A stretch of DNA of 64,000 bases from Stichopus chloronotus (Eukaryota > Echinodermata > Holothuroidea > Aspidochirotida > Stichopodidae). Under the pieces are notes generated by a model that was not told the DNA's origin, made no database searches, and saw only the letters and a list, made by a program, of their open reading frames with translations. The DNA is taken from contig CM037846.1 of the NCBI GenBank assembly GCA_021234535.1, positions 18,493,814 through 18,557,813 on the forward strand, in the 5' to 3' direction. The translations under genes were made by a program, and so were the position numbers. The first letter of the stretch is position 1. Every line of letters begins with the position of its first letter. Positions 32,878-45,553 of the stretch are shown here, piece by piece.

Positions 32878-33168
32878 TTAATGACAAAATTTAACAGCAT
32901 AACTAGCAAGCAAACTGAAAAGGAATTCATCGTTGTTACCATCTCCAACATTTTTCTCTTCATTTGCAAGCTGTTGGTTCACGCTCACGGAGTGCGGCAT
33001 GGAGTTGAATCCACTGTCTTGACAACGGGCAACAGCCTTGGCCTTTGACCGAGACACATTTTCCTTCAATACTTCAGAACCCAGCAGATCATCAACGTCT
33101 TGCTTTGGCGATGACCCATCGAAGGTGTCCATTGATTCCACAGAGGAATGACTGCTTGAGAGTACATC
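32878..33168 (-). CDS. Unidentified gene, last exon
   Basis: Acceptor TTTGTTTTTACAG, then DVLSSSHSSVESMDTFDG through NDEFLFSLLASYAVKFCH and TAA. The composition is Ser/Asp/Glu-rich and probably disordered apart from the hydrophobic end. Confidence 0.72.
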   Translation of the reverse strand, partial: DVLSSSHSSVESMDTFDGSSPKQDVDDLLGSEVLKENVSRSKAKAVARCQDSGFNSMPHSVSVNQQLANEEKNVGDGNNDEFLFSLLASYAVKFCH

Positions 33169-36100
33169 CTGTAAAAACAAAGGTGACCAAATAGATGAAC
33201 AAATACGTTGAATTGTAAAATTTGAACATTCACACAAAATTACTCTTGGGACTACAAGTGAAACAAAGTGGGGAGAATTTGAGCGACTAAAGCAGGGCTC
33301 GAAATAACTGATGGCTCCGATAGCCATAGCTATCTGATCCTTACTGGTGGCCATGGGGCCCCCTCAGTGAATGTCCTGTTGAATAACATAGAGTGGACCT
33401 ATAGTCAATTTGCTCATTTTGACTGAGCCCTTCTTTAAGCTTATTTCAAGGCCCCCTGATGATGCATAATCAAGTAGCCTCACACTACCGTATGTAAGAG
33501 TATTGCTACTTGACAAGGTTGATATAAATCATTTTGACTACAATACATCTTTGTTAGCTAACTGAGAAATGTTCCATACCAATTTCTATGGACATTGTGC
33601 AGCCATGCATGAAATGTTTATTCCCCAGAGCCCTCTAACACCAACTGATCAAATTTCCTGTCTGCAGTTCAAAAACCAGATCAAAGGTGCGTACATCCAG
33701 GTATTAACATTAGTAACTCTCCTCTGTGTTGTGATGGCGAGGCATATTGCAGTAAGGGGACTGATGCAAGTATGGCTGCAGATGCTTTGCTTGGGGTTGA
33801 CTTGTAAATCATGTATATTTTCATTAGAAATTTGAAAAGAAACTTTGGCTTTCTTTTGCAAGATGCTGGTAGAGTGCAAAATTAAGACATTTTACTAAAT
33901 AAACATCACTTTAGCTGGAATGTGCTGTATTTATTATGATATTTCAGTTTTGAGGGAATAACTAGGAAGTTGTCTACAATTTTAACATGATAAACAAGCA
34001 GTGCAGTGCTGTGGCTCTTAAAAGAAAGCATTCCAACAATTTTTGTGAAAAAAACTAATTTTGCAAGAATGTACAATATTTTGTCTCCATCATTGTCTTG
34101 CTGCTTTTTACGATGCTCTGTCCACAGATTCGTTGTGTGTATGTGCAGTGTGTGTGGCCACTGAGCCGCTAGCCAGTGGTGTAGTTTTTGAGTTAATATA
34201 TTTAGTACAGGTTACATATGAAGCCATTGCTATGGAATCGATCAACTCTCTTTGAAAGAAAGGTTTGGAGAGCCACATGCTTTTGCCATTTGTGTTTAGT
34301 GATAGATCATCCTCACAGAGTTGAGTAAGCATTTACATGTGCTTCTGCTGAAAACGAAAGGCAAAATTGTTCAACTGGTGTATTATTGCTTGTCTCCCTG
34401 AGAGCACATTTCATGCACAGCAAAAATTGTTGTTCATACATTGAAATGATTGGAGAAATAACATAATTAAAAATCTTTTGCTTTACTTCTAACAGCATTA
34501 TTTGATTTGTTGCTTTGCGGTAGAGAACCAGATTAAGAGTAGGATTATTGCCATTGGCCATCTGGTGCGGCATCAATGAACTTCACTATTCAGTGGTCGA
34601 GGAAGAGAATCTGAAGACGATTCGGATAGGCTGGAGTTCTTTTCACGGTGTGAGCATCATAGAACTATGGTTTGCAGTACAGGCCTATTAAAGCTTAGAT
34701 TTTCTAATTGATATGGAACATAGAATAAGCGGCACATAAAATTGTCCGGAAACATTATGACAACAGTTTTTCTTATAACTCACAAAATATCAATCATGAG
34801 TAAGAAATACCAGGAAAATTGTACAAAATGTATAGTTTAACTTAATTTTTGTTAAAGATTGAATGTGGATGAAGGATTTGAGATAGAAGTTTGAGTGGAT
34901 GTATTTACAAATTGTTTCAAACAAAATTGGCAGAAATCCCTGTGCTTTCTCTCAATGGCATATCATAGGCCAAGCCGTACTGCTGAGATTGTGCGATGAT
35001 GTCCAAGTTTGCATTCCACAAATCAGTAAACAGCATATTTGTGTAAATTAGGCCTAACAGAGAACATTTACCCATGGTAAAACACCCCTCAAATCCTCCC
35101 CCAAAAGCACCCCCATCCGACCAGCACCTTCCCCCGAAGTTTTGTGATTTGTGGTCAATACATTTACTTGAAGACATGAATACAAGACACTACATCACTC
35201 ATACCTTATGTAGGGCACAGGACTTTTTTAACAATAACAAGTGAAAAGTACTGGTATCTCGGTAATTACTGGTGCTGATGTGCCGCAAATACCGGCGCTG
35301 ATTTTTCTGGTAACCCTAATACTAATACCAAACCAGAATGCATACATGCATTGTGGTTTCGATGATCTATTTTAGAGAAATTTTTTTCTGAATCTGATAT
35401 AATAGCATTAGTATGTGTCACATTTGTCACATTTTCACAATTTGACCCCTGTGGACCCCAAATGACCTTTGACCTTCACAAAAAACAATAGGGTTCCTCT
35501 ACTCAACATGGTACAACTACATACAAAACATGAGATCTCTACAAGCTTCCTTTCTTGAGATCATGTTTTCAAGGTTTTCACAACTTGACCCCTGATGACC
35601 CCAAATGACCTTTGACCCCTATCATAAACAATAGGATTCTTCTTCTCAATATGGTACACCTACATACTAAATATGAGATCACTACAAGCTTCCTTTCTTG
35701 AGATATCGTGTTTTCAAGGTTATCACAATTTGACCTCTATTGACCCCAAATGACCTTGACATTCATCCAAAAACAATAGGATTCTTCTTCTCAATATGGT
35801 ACACCTACACACTAAATATGAGGTCTCTACAAGCTTCCTTTCTTGAGATATCATGTTTACAAGGTTTTCACATTTTGACCCCTGTTGACCCCAAATGACC
35901 TTTGACCTCCACCAAAGAAAACAGGGTTTTTTTCCTAATGTGGTACACCTACATACTACATATGAGATTTGTCCAAGCTCCCCTTCTTGAGATATCGTGT
36001 TTACAAGGTTTTCACCATTTGATCCCTGTTGACCCCAAATGACCTTTGACCTCCACCAAAAACAATAAGTTTCCTATACTTAACATTGTACAACCACATA

Positions 36101-39100
36101 CAAAACATGAGATCTCTACAAGCTTCCTTTCTTGAGATATCGTGTTTTCAAGGTTTTCATAATTTGACCCCTGTTAACCCTAAATGACCTTTGACCTCCA
36201 CCAAAAACAATAGGATTCTCCTTCTCAATATGGTACACCTACATACCAAATATGAGATCTGTCCAAGCTTCCCTACTTGAGATATCGTGTTTACAAGGTT
36301 TTCACATTTTGACCCCTGTTGACCCTAAATGACCTTTGACCTCCACCAAAAACTATAGGGTTCTTCTTCTCAATATGGTACACCTACATACTAAATATAA
36401 GATCTGTCCAAGCTTCCCTTCTTGAGATATCTTGTTTTCAAGGTTTTCACATTTTGACCCCTGTTGACCCCAAATGACCTTTGACCTCCACCAAAAACGA
36501 TAGGGTTCTTCTTCTCAATATGGTTCACCTACATACCAAATATGAGATCTGTCCAAGCTTCCCTTCTTGAGATATCGTGTTTACAAGGTTTTCACATTTT
36601 GACCCCTGTTGACCCAAATGACCTTTGACCTCCACCAAAAACAACAGGGTTCTTCTTCTCAATATGGTTCACCTACATACCAAATATGAGATCTGTCCAA
36701 GCTTCCCTTCTTGAGATATCGTGTTTACAAGGTAGGGCGTCACGGACATACATACACACACACACATACACACACACACACGCACACACATACATACACA
36801 CACACATATGCATGATTACAAAGGTTACGATTATCATCGAAACCAAAAACAGTTATACCAGTTTTCCGGCAGTTTGGACAAACACCAGCAGTGAGTGTGT
36901 GCTACGACATTTGATTCTCAAAATCAGCGCTGTGTCTAGATGGAAGATACTTCATCGGAAAAAAAAACTAAGTGATCGATTTACCTCTCCAGTAAAGTAT
37001 TCGAAGAACTTCCGCAGAAGTGGAAGAACCTTATCTACCAGGAGCACCTTCAGTTGTGGGTTTTCTTCAAGGCAGGTGATTAAATTTAAGAATTTAACAG
37101 CTGTCCCATCAGGGGCCATCATGTAAGCAGGCGTGCGGAGAATACTCTGATCCTTCTTTTTGTACTGGTAGATTACAAACACCCTGCCTTTATTGTCACA
37201 GAACCTGAAGGCCACATAGAGCAGGTCAGGAGGGCTAGGAAGTGAGGAAAGGATTGCAAGAAGCAGTGAATTGAGGACCTATCTACTGTATGAGCTGCAC
37301 CAGGAGGGTGACTGACTTTTAACTATTTCTTGCCATGTTGATAAATGACCCATACATTTACCTACAACCAGCTGTCAGAAACCGTAAGTGAAGAGGTGTT
37401 GCAGCATTCATTTGTACACTATACTACATTGTTCATATATGGAATACTTGTTTACTGATTAGAAAATAGTCAAGTTTGAGTTGTTACTGACCTTGAATGA
37501 ATGTCAAACTTGATATATTGGATAATAAATTCATCAAAATTTAGTTACACATGAAGCTGTTCAGCTAGAGCACTGGTGATACATACGAGCACTCAAAAAT
37601 GTGACTTGTGCATGGGCGGCACTCAGAACATTCAAAACCCTCAGAGGACACTCTGATGGCCTCCAATACTAGAAAGGCAGTTCGAGAAACGAACATACAT
37701 TTATAACAATTTTCTAGATGGATTGACAGCACATGGAAGAGAGAAATAGACAGATGGACAATGACATTTTCTAATTGCAATGGTTCAACAAACTTTAATA
37801 GACATAGCTACAAATTTTTTTTACCCCCTTGATAATCAATTTCTTAATTTGTGGTGGGTGTGATAACTACCTGGAGGGTTGGTTCCTCTGCTCCAACGGC
37901 ACAATGTCAGCTGGACCAAACAATGGAGAGCACTCGGGCGGTTGATCCTCCACTTCCATTGGTGCAAGTCCCTGTTGTTCATCACCTTGATACAGCATCT
38001 CTGGTGGTACCGGAGTAGCCAGGGCAAAGTACTCGAAGGAACCATCCGTGGACCTGGTATCCTCGTCCATGTCGACATCATCGACATGATCGCTGTCAAC
38101 GTCGGACAGCAAAGTCTGCATGCCCGGGATCCTCCTTCCCTGTCTGTCCCATCCTTGGTTCCTTGGTGATGGAAAGTGGCGTTGCACATCAAAAACTCTC
38201 ACAGGTGGGCCGGTCTGCAGATTATAACACCAAAATGCAGGTTGGTGTGAATGAAAGGTTCTCACAGAGTGGACATTAATTAAGTCTGTGAGGATTTTGA
38301 AGAGTACAAACACATGTGACAATGTGTTTAGTTAGCATAATTTGTAGAGTTTCACATTCACTAGTTATGGCAAATGTCAAAATTTTTCAAGGTTTGATGC
38401 TAACTTGTACTGACTGTGTGCATATGAATTAGAACTAATGTGAAAAGTGTCTGGTAACGAATTTTCATCAACCTTATTGAATAGTTAATTACTTACTCAT
38501 TAATATTTCATTGTAAGTGACACATGGGAATCATCTCAGTTTGTGAAGGAAAAATTTAGTGAATTTCACAAAACAACTCCATGTGCCTCTTTAAAAATGA
38601 TTAAATTTGGTAATGATGTTCACTGTAATGATCAGGGCTGGAAAAAGTTGGGAAGCCAAGAGGCTCCTTCCCAGGAAATCAGCGCGACAGTGAAAAAAAT
38701 ATGATTGTAAGAAAAGAAAAAAAAGAATGGAACTATTTCTTCCACCCTGTGAAAATCCTGCGAAAGGACCACCAAAAACCACCAAAGAAAAATCCCTTTT
38801 ACAGCTTCCGAAAATGTTTTCACCAATACTTTTTCCTTCAACGATCATTACAAACACAGAATGCTATGCCAATCAGTCTTGTGAATACTGCCATATACAG
38901 GCAAAGAGCCTGTACAGTATGTACTGTATTTGCAACGGAATTTTGCAACTTTAACATGATAGGTGTGCGGGTTGTCTTGGAAGCAGGGCACAGCACAGAA
39001 TCAGAATGTAGGCTATAGGTGGATACGCTCAACGCTAAAAGCCTTACTTACCTAATTTTTTTCCCACTTTTGATCAATGAGGTTTCTTTTTGGCACGAAT

Positions 39101-41699
39101 TATGGGAAAAATGTAAGTATTTTCCTACCAACAAGCATGTTTCCAATTTTTGGTAAGGAGATGGAAAAGTGCATGTAATCCACTCATCTTTTTGTTGTTC
39201 CCATTTACGTTACATGAAAGTACATGTATCATTAGCCACATCGGCCTTGCAACTGTTTATCCAGATAGGTACAGTGAATGGTATTATGGAATATTAGTCA
39301 TTCCCTCCCTTTGTTTTTATGTCTTGTAAATACTGCGACTTAATTTCAATCTTTCATTGCCGCCCACTTTTTACTAAAATGCTAACTTGTGAGGAATATG
39401 CCCGGCTAAGTATGCAGCTTTTGTGTCAACAAATTGAAGCATGTGGCTTGGAATTTTCCACAGCCCCCACTCACAGACTACAGTATTCCATACTCAGGTA
39501 CTGTGTATCGGTATATCCATGCAGCTTTACAAAGAGGCCGCGATAGTACAACGGGTTACCATGTGAACTTCCGAGTTTCTATTGTACATACCATGCTTGT
39601 TTCGATCACAGTATGGTAGAGATCATACTGTTCAAGTGGTTTATTAAATAGTTATGTCAGAATATAACTTACATACAAAAACAACTTACAAAAAGCCGTT
39701 TGTTCCCTGTAATACAGAAATATGAATTGCCAAGGTGGGTAAGCCACTGGATATACTGTACACTCACTACAGGGTATGTTAGGATGTAATTACTTAAACT
39801 TTTTGGATGACTGTACATGATCTTACCTGATTTTTTCATGAGACTTTTAGGGACATTTCAACTTCAAAAATGTATGTTCTCAAGTTCACTCTACATGACA
39901 TAAGCAACATTTCATAGAACATTTTAATTTTGAAACAGTATGAATGATTTTTTTCTGATTGTACTATCGTGTGTTCACCGGATACAATAACATTTAGGAC
40001 AGATTTCAAATGGCTCGGACACATCCAAAAACGCTAAAATCGCTGAGTTCCCAGGGACTTTGCCCCCTGGACCCCATAAGGGGCTGTATGGTGAGCCCCT
40101 TGTCCCCACACTGGCATGGCAAATTGCTTCATGATCGAATGATGCCTACAGCACCATGTTAGGTCTGCCGGGATATCCAACTACATTGTAATTAGCCTCC
40201 CGGGAAATTTACACTTTTTCAAGCCACGGTAATGATGTTCACTGAGTACTGAACAATAACACGTCACAACTCTGACAAGGAAAGAGGGATAAGGAAGGGG
40301 TAAGGAAGGGGGGTGAAGGGATGGAACTGGACAGTGGGTGTCATAAAAGCCTGTGATCTGTGTTTTGCCACGTGAAACTACTACCAAAGTTCAAACCACC
40401 ACTGTTATGCATTTACTGTGCACATACAATATATAATGGAGTACATGTAAATGAGAGGGGAAAAAAAGCAATTTACAGTGATCACAACACTGCAGCTAGT
40501 GTTTATACGGGGTACCCATCTGAAGATGTCAGGGATGGTTCTGAAATTACTACCTGAATCCAAAGTTTCACAAACGTACATGCATGATGACAAAAAATAA
40601 CTTATGATATTTACATTTTCCTCGCAACATTTCATTGTCATGCCAATACAATGTAAACAAACGTTACATACTTACAATACAGACTGTGATGGTATGGCTT
40701 CACAGTGAACTTTGAGACTAACAAATTTTCTATTTTGGAAACAAAACAAACACTAATTCAGGCAAATATTTGAGACTGTATATGCAGGGGAGTGTGATTA
40801 GAATGAGACTGAATGGAAAATTTAATTACTGCTAAATGCTAATACTTTCAGACCCACCAAATCCAGTGAAGATAAGCCCCTTAATTGGCTCAAAGATATG
40901 TCATTCCTTTATTGGGCTGATTCCGGTTCAATATCATTCACCTAGGAAAGTCATTTGAGTCAACTAATCCTTAGACAATTAGATCGCTCAAAACAATGCT
41001 CCAAAGCCAGGTGTTTAGCTGCCAACATTTTCAGAGAAGGTGGCACAAAACTTGAAACGACTGTTTAATTGATATAAATGAATACATTGGTCCCTATTGT
41101 TAACAAGTTATTGCATGCAAATGAACTGAAGAGGCAGACGTCTAATATATTGTCAACTAGATGTGAAGTTTGAAATGGACAGACATACAGTAGATTACTT
41201 GTCATGTTCAGACATACAACCTACATGTTGTACTGTCATACGCGACATCGAGCGGCGCCTAGGCAGAAAAATTATTTTTCTCCTGACAATTGGCAATGCT
41301 ATTGCAGTACAGACATCTCCTAACTCATGAAATAACTCTAGCAGACGACCATATTGTGTTTACTTTCTAATCATCTTTAAGTCCTATAGAAATCTCAAGT
41401 ACGATACAAAATACAGATTACTGGGTAACATTTGCTGTCTTACATATGACTTCAAAAGCGTTGTATCTCCTTCTAATGACATCTCCCTGCTATATACAGT
41501 AATATATACACCCTGAGGGTTCTCTTACCTGGGCAAGGGATATACCCTTCAACAAGTCACTGAAATATGGCATCAACTGGTACTCAATCGTAACGTGATC
41601 AAAGTAGGAAGGATCATAATGTGGATCCTGAACGTCAAGGGTGTAAAGGGCTTTGTTCACATCACCAGTTGATGTGAAAGAAAAGTCCATGAAAGCCAT
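32878..41699 (-). CDS. Unidentified protein, four coding exons, 351 codons
   Basis: I do not recognise this protein. Exons 41702-41529, 38214-37871, 37234-36985 and 33168-32878 (read downward) have good splice sites and matching phases (0, 2, 0). They form one open frame from an ATG at 41699, which has A at -3 and G at +4. The ATG lies three bases inside its exon, so a non-coding 5' exon, or more coding exons, must lie upstream. The N-terminal part is mixed alpha/beta-like. Residues about 85-150 are acidic and low in hydrophobics (SDVDSDHVDDVDMDEDT), so probably disordered. The third exon looks folded (LLYVAFRFCDNKGRVFVIYQ then a leucine-rich helical stretch KVLLVDKVLPLLRKFFEYF). The C-terminal exon is Ser/Asp-rich. 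No signal peptide or membrane segment is seen. Confidence 0.75.
35331..36850 (+). mobile_element. Hairpin-ended tandem-core element, copy E
   Basis: The 5' end is AACCAGAATGCATACATGC, then GGTTTCGATGAT (35355-35366). The 3' end is a hairpin with arms GGTTACGAT and ATCATCGAAACC (36823-36844) followed by AAAAA. The 5' motif is the exact inverted copy of the 3' arm. Between them lie the 145-bp satellite array, the junction GTAGGGCGTCAC and a CA/CATA microsatellite. It lies in the last intron of the minus-strand unidentified gene. Confidence 0.75.
35440..36735. repeat. 145-bp tandem satellite, nine units
   Basis: TGACC(TTTGACC) recurs at 35463, 35607, 35751, 35896, 36040, 36185, 36330, 36475 and 36619, a strikingly constant 144-145-bp period. 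Each unit also carries CAATATGGTACACCTACATA, then GAGATCT, CAAGCTTCC, CTTGAGATATCGTGTTT and ACAAGGTTTTCAC. The 3' units are closer to one another than the 5' units. Confidence 0.95.
36985..37234 (-). CDS. Unidentified gene, folded-looking exon
   Basis: Acceptor CTCACTTCCTAG, donor GGAGAG/GTAAAT, phase 2 to 0. Encodes PPDLLYVAFRFCDNKGRVFV, KKKDQSILRTPAYMMAPDG and a helical segment with LITCLEENPQLKVLLVDKVL. This is the best segment for a profile search. Confidence 0.78.
37871..38214 (-). CDS. Unidentified gene, acidic exon
   Basis: Acceptor TATAATCTGCAG, donor CCTCCAG/GTAGTT, phase 0 to 2. Encodes TGPPVRVFDVQRHFPSP, an acidic run (LLSDVDSDHVDDVDMDED), then FEYFALATPVPPEM and a proline-rich end. 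Confidence 0.75.
38265..38598. mobile_element. Diverged copy of the TTAA-ended MITE
   Basis: Shares with 6944-7320 the internal blocks around TTTCACATTCA, GACTGTGTGCATATGAATT, TACTCATTAATATTTC and the end TTTCACAAAACAACTCCATG then CCTCTTTAAA. The left terminus is lost. It lies between exons of the minus-strand unidentified gene. Confidence 0.65.
39312..39500. repeat. Dispersed repeat module, also at 43237-43430
   Basis: Shared text includes TTTTTATGTCTTRYAAA, ACTAAAATGCTAA, GCAGCTTTTGTGT and TTGGAATTTTC. At 43.2 kb the module sits just inside the 5' end of element F, so this is probably a fragment of the same family. Confidence 0.6.
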
Positions 41700-41702
41700 G
41701 AT
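41529..41702 (-). CDS. Unidentified gene, first coding exon found
   Basis: Acceptor TCATATTCCAG, then ATCATGGCTTTC; donor CAG/GTAAGA. The exon is open in phase 0 for 58 codons and reads (I)MAFMDFSFTSTGDVNKAL through LMPYFSDLLKGISLAQ. Translation could start at the ATG or continue from an upstream exon. Confidence 0.7.
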
Positions 41703-43173
41703 CTGGAATATGACATAGAAGAGATAATATAAGTGTTTGTATACTACAGTACAGCCATTGTACTTTTAAAATGGAAATTGAAACTGAACTGGAGCAGTCA
41801 GCATAATACAATTATGAGAGCAAGCCCATCCAAGGTTCAGATAGATTGATCCAGACTTTGAACCCAAGAACTTGCGGAGCCACATGACTTAATTTTTACT
41901 CCATTATCTCTTACTTCTTACAGTTTCCCTGGGCTCACTTTCAGTCCAAGATACCAGAACTACTTCTTCAACTCTTTCTTTCATTAATTTACTGTACACT
42001 TACTTTCAGTCAATTAGTGTAACTTAATGGTGTATATTTTGTTTTTCTAATAAATGAACTGGGGGACAACTCAAACAGCAACAGCTACTTGTGGAAATGA
42101 GCCATCCCTGATAAAACAAAAACAGGTATGCAACTAGAGTAGTTTCAAAACAAGCTTAAAAGTATTGAAAAATGTAACACTGAAACAATTACACTCAATT
42201 ACACTCAAATCGAAATTACTGTACAATGCTCACACTCTTGTGTACATACTCCTTGTACAGAGCAGTAGGCCTTTCAGATTGGTAACACACAAGCTGTTTA
42301 GCCAGTCAGTTAAGGTCAAAGTACGGTGCTTACACTTTGGAGGAAAATATCAAACGGTAAAGTGGACATATTGTTTGCTTGACTGGCTTCAGTTTCTGCA
42401 CAAGGCCCTACTGGAGTTGAACATTTTACAGTATGACAGATATCATTGGATCAGATGCTAGTTTATTTGGTAAAACAACTTTGAAAATATGATGTTGATC
42501 ACATATAATCAGTGACTCATGTTAAGCTACAAATAGAAAGTACTGCACAGCTTGGGCATGACAATTACATACTAAGGTCACTTCTGCTAAAGGATCAGTG
42601 ATTTATGAAAACAGTGGATTTCATTAAACATGCGCTTGGGCTGTAGAAACCTAGCCTGCTCAATTAGCAGCACTAGAATTAGCAGCACTAGCTCCTGTCA
42701 AGCACTGTATAAGGTACCGCACTCCATTGCCATTACCTGCGAGAAGCGCTTGCCTTACAATGGTAAGAAAGGAGGGCAGGGACAACATCTGCCACTACAG
42801 AAAGGAAAGCCAGTGTGCCAAATGGAAGGACATATTTTCTCAAATCAATTTAATAATGAAACTTACATCAGGAAAATGTTTCAGGTAACAATTTGCATTT
42901 AACTTTCTTAGTTTCACAAGAAGTTTCAAAAACAATTGTTGAAGCGAAATACGCACATCCCATGCACCCATCTGGGTCAGACAGCTTCCTAAATGCTATC
43001 TGGCCAGTTCCCTTCATGAATAGCTTTGGGTTCGATGAGCTACTGTAAATGTTAAAAATTTTTAACCACTGTTGCTGCTGATCACATAGGCCTCAAGCCA
43101 AGTCCAAATATATTATTGACAATAGGCCTAGCCTACCCTCAATAATGCTACGCTGGACCTGGGGCAAAAAGAA

Positions 43174-45553
43174 AACCAGAATGCAGAAATGCATTGTGGT
43201 TTCAATGATCTGCTTAAGAGAATTTTTTTCATTGTTTTTATGTCTTACAAACATTGTTACTTATTTTGATGTTCCATTCTCACCAAGTTTTTATCTTTCA
43301 ACTAAAATGCTAATTTGTGTTTGATGTGCCCTGCAACGTGCGCAGCTTTTGTGTACACAACTTGAAGCGCGTGTCTTGGAATTTTCTGTAACCCCTAATC
43401 ACGGACTATTCCAATTTCATACTTCTAACTATAGCATGTATATTGCAACCATCCATTGGGCAATGAAGCACAAGCCATTGTGTGAAGGTTAGAATAGGTT
43501 TGCAGTTCAGTTGCGTTCTCTCTAATCAACTACCTGAGAGTGAGCGGGTATCAATTGCTTCCTTCACACGGCTTAACTTTTTGTGAAGTATTGTCCACCT
43601 TTCTAAGTGTACCTGGTATGTTTGGTATATATGTTAGCTGTTAAGTTTGATACCGTCAGAGTAGGTGTCAATGCCATGCTATGTATGCCAGGTATATTGA
43701 CGCAGTGTATTCACAATGTTTTCACAGTTTGACCCTTGTTGACCTCAAGTGACCATTGACCTCCATTAAAATAATAGCGTTCTTGTACTCAATAAGATAC
43801 ACCTACACACTTCATATGACATCTGCTCAAGCTTCTCTTCTTGAGATATCGTGTTTACAAGGTTTTCATAATTTCACCACTGTTGATCCAAAATGACCTT
43901 TGACCGCCACCAAAAACTACAGCGTCAATGACGCAAACTTCGACTAAAGACGGCATACAAGTTAGCAACAGTTTCTTAAATTAGCTGATTTTCTGAAGGC
44001 AGTCATCATCTAGACATAATACAAGATCACATTAAAGTTTTAATTTGAAACGTTTCGAAGCCATATTTTTTTATTCTTGTGAAAGTGAGTACAAAATACC
44101 CCCTTCAAGTTTAGCAGTCAACAACAGCTTTTGCATATTCATATTTGCTACTAGTTTATACCAAATGGTGATAAAGGATGTATCACATATTTCATGGAAA
44201 ACTGTCATTAATTATAATCAACCACTACGATCAAAATACGTAACCATGTATATAATACTGGAAAAAATTAATTCATGTAAAATTTAAAACTAACTCTTTA
44301 TACGGGCTGGTTTCGTTGTTAGTATCAATGAAAATACTCCTTCAACCATTATCTTTAATGGTTTCCACTGACCTAGGCATGACAAACAAGTAGACTGCAT
44401 GCTCTGCATGAAAGACACCCGGCTTGCGTATTACACGTTGACTACCGTAAGAAAATTATGGCACACAAAGCTACCGTACATCAAAGCCACCAAGCAGGAC
44501 TAATCCACACTGCCATACCAAACCATGCTTGGCGAGGAGATTGAAAATAATAGAAACTTGAGTTTGGACACAAACAGGCGAATTTCATTTCGCATTTTCT
44601 CCACGGTTTCGCAATCAATTCTCACCAAATTCACTGACGACCTCTACAACAAGTGTAAAATCTGAATGAGATTAGTTAATTTTCGATTTTCTGCCTTATG
44701 CAAGAGAAATTGGCCATTTTCGGAAAGGGTCCATCTCGGAGCCCAAACGGTCCAGAAAAATGCCATTTTACCAAATTTCGCTTAAAAAAGGACAACTTTT
44801 GTGCACGAAAGACCCTTCTAACAGTGTGCAAAATTTCAAGAGGTAACTCCGAAAGCCCTAGGAGGAGTAGGCTTTTTGGAGAAAAAATGGAGAATGATCG
44901 CTAGCAAGAAATCTAAACAGCTGATCCCCACCAAATTTTACAGACGCACGCCCCCGTACACGGTCCACCTGTCCAGCTCCGTAGCTTCCGTAACGGCTGA
45001 GAAATCGCCGTCGAAAGGGCCCCGAATGCACTAATCAGTACGCATGACTGCACAAACTGCTCTGGGGATTACATTACTGCGACTGAATTTCGTTCAAGTC
45101 GAAGTAACAATAGGCTTCTTTTACTCAAGGTGGTACACCTACATACCAAATATGAGATCTGTCCAAGCTTCCCTTCTTGAGATATCATGTTTACAAGATT
45201 TTCACAATTTGACCCCTGTTGACCTCAAATGACCTTTGACCTCCCCAAAAACAATAGGGTTCTTCTACTCAATGTGGTACACCTACATACTAAATATGAA
45301 ATCTGTCCAAGCTTCCCTTCTTGAGATATCGTGTTTACAAGGTTTTCACAATGTGACCCCAAATGACCTTTGACCTCCACCAAAAACGATAGGGTTCTTC
45401 TAGTCAATGTGGTACACCTACATACCAAATATGAGATCTGGCCAAGCTTCCCTTCTTGAGATATCGTGTTTACAAGGTAGGGCGTCACAAACATACACAC
45501 ACACACACCCATGCATGATTACAAAGGTTATGATTATCATCGGAACCAAAAAT
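43174..45553 (+). mobile_element. Hairpin-ended tandem-core element, copy F (interrupted)
   Basis: 5' end AACCAGAATGCAGAAATGC, then GGTTTCAATGATC (43198-43210). 3' end: GTAGGGCGTCAC, a CA tract and a hairpin with arms GGTTATGAT and ATCATCGGAACC (45526-45547). It holds one and a half satellite units at 43720-43920 and two to three at 45107-45475. The core is broken by about 1.2 kb of unrelated DNA. Confidence 0.6.
43921..45106. mobile_element. Probable insertion nested in element F
   Basis: The satellite text ...CACCAAAAACTA stops at about 43920 and resumes as AATAGGCTTCTT at about 45108. Inside, both edges carry ACTTCGACT in opposite orientation (left ...CAAACTTCGACTAAAG, right ...CAAGTCGAAGTAAC), which suggests short terminal inverted repeats. 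A 68-codon frame at 44698 resembles nothing I know. Confidence 0.4.

Noticed and set aside
35440..36735. CRISPR-like array
   Set aside because: Units are contiguous 145-bp satellites without unique spacers, in a eukaryotic intron.
44698..44904. 68-codon + strand frame in the insert of element F
   Set aside because: No similarity to a transposase or other protein I know; too short to support.
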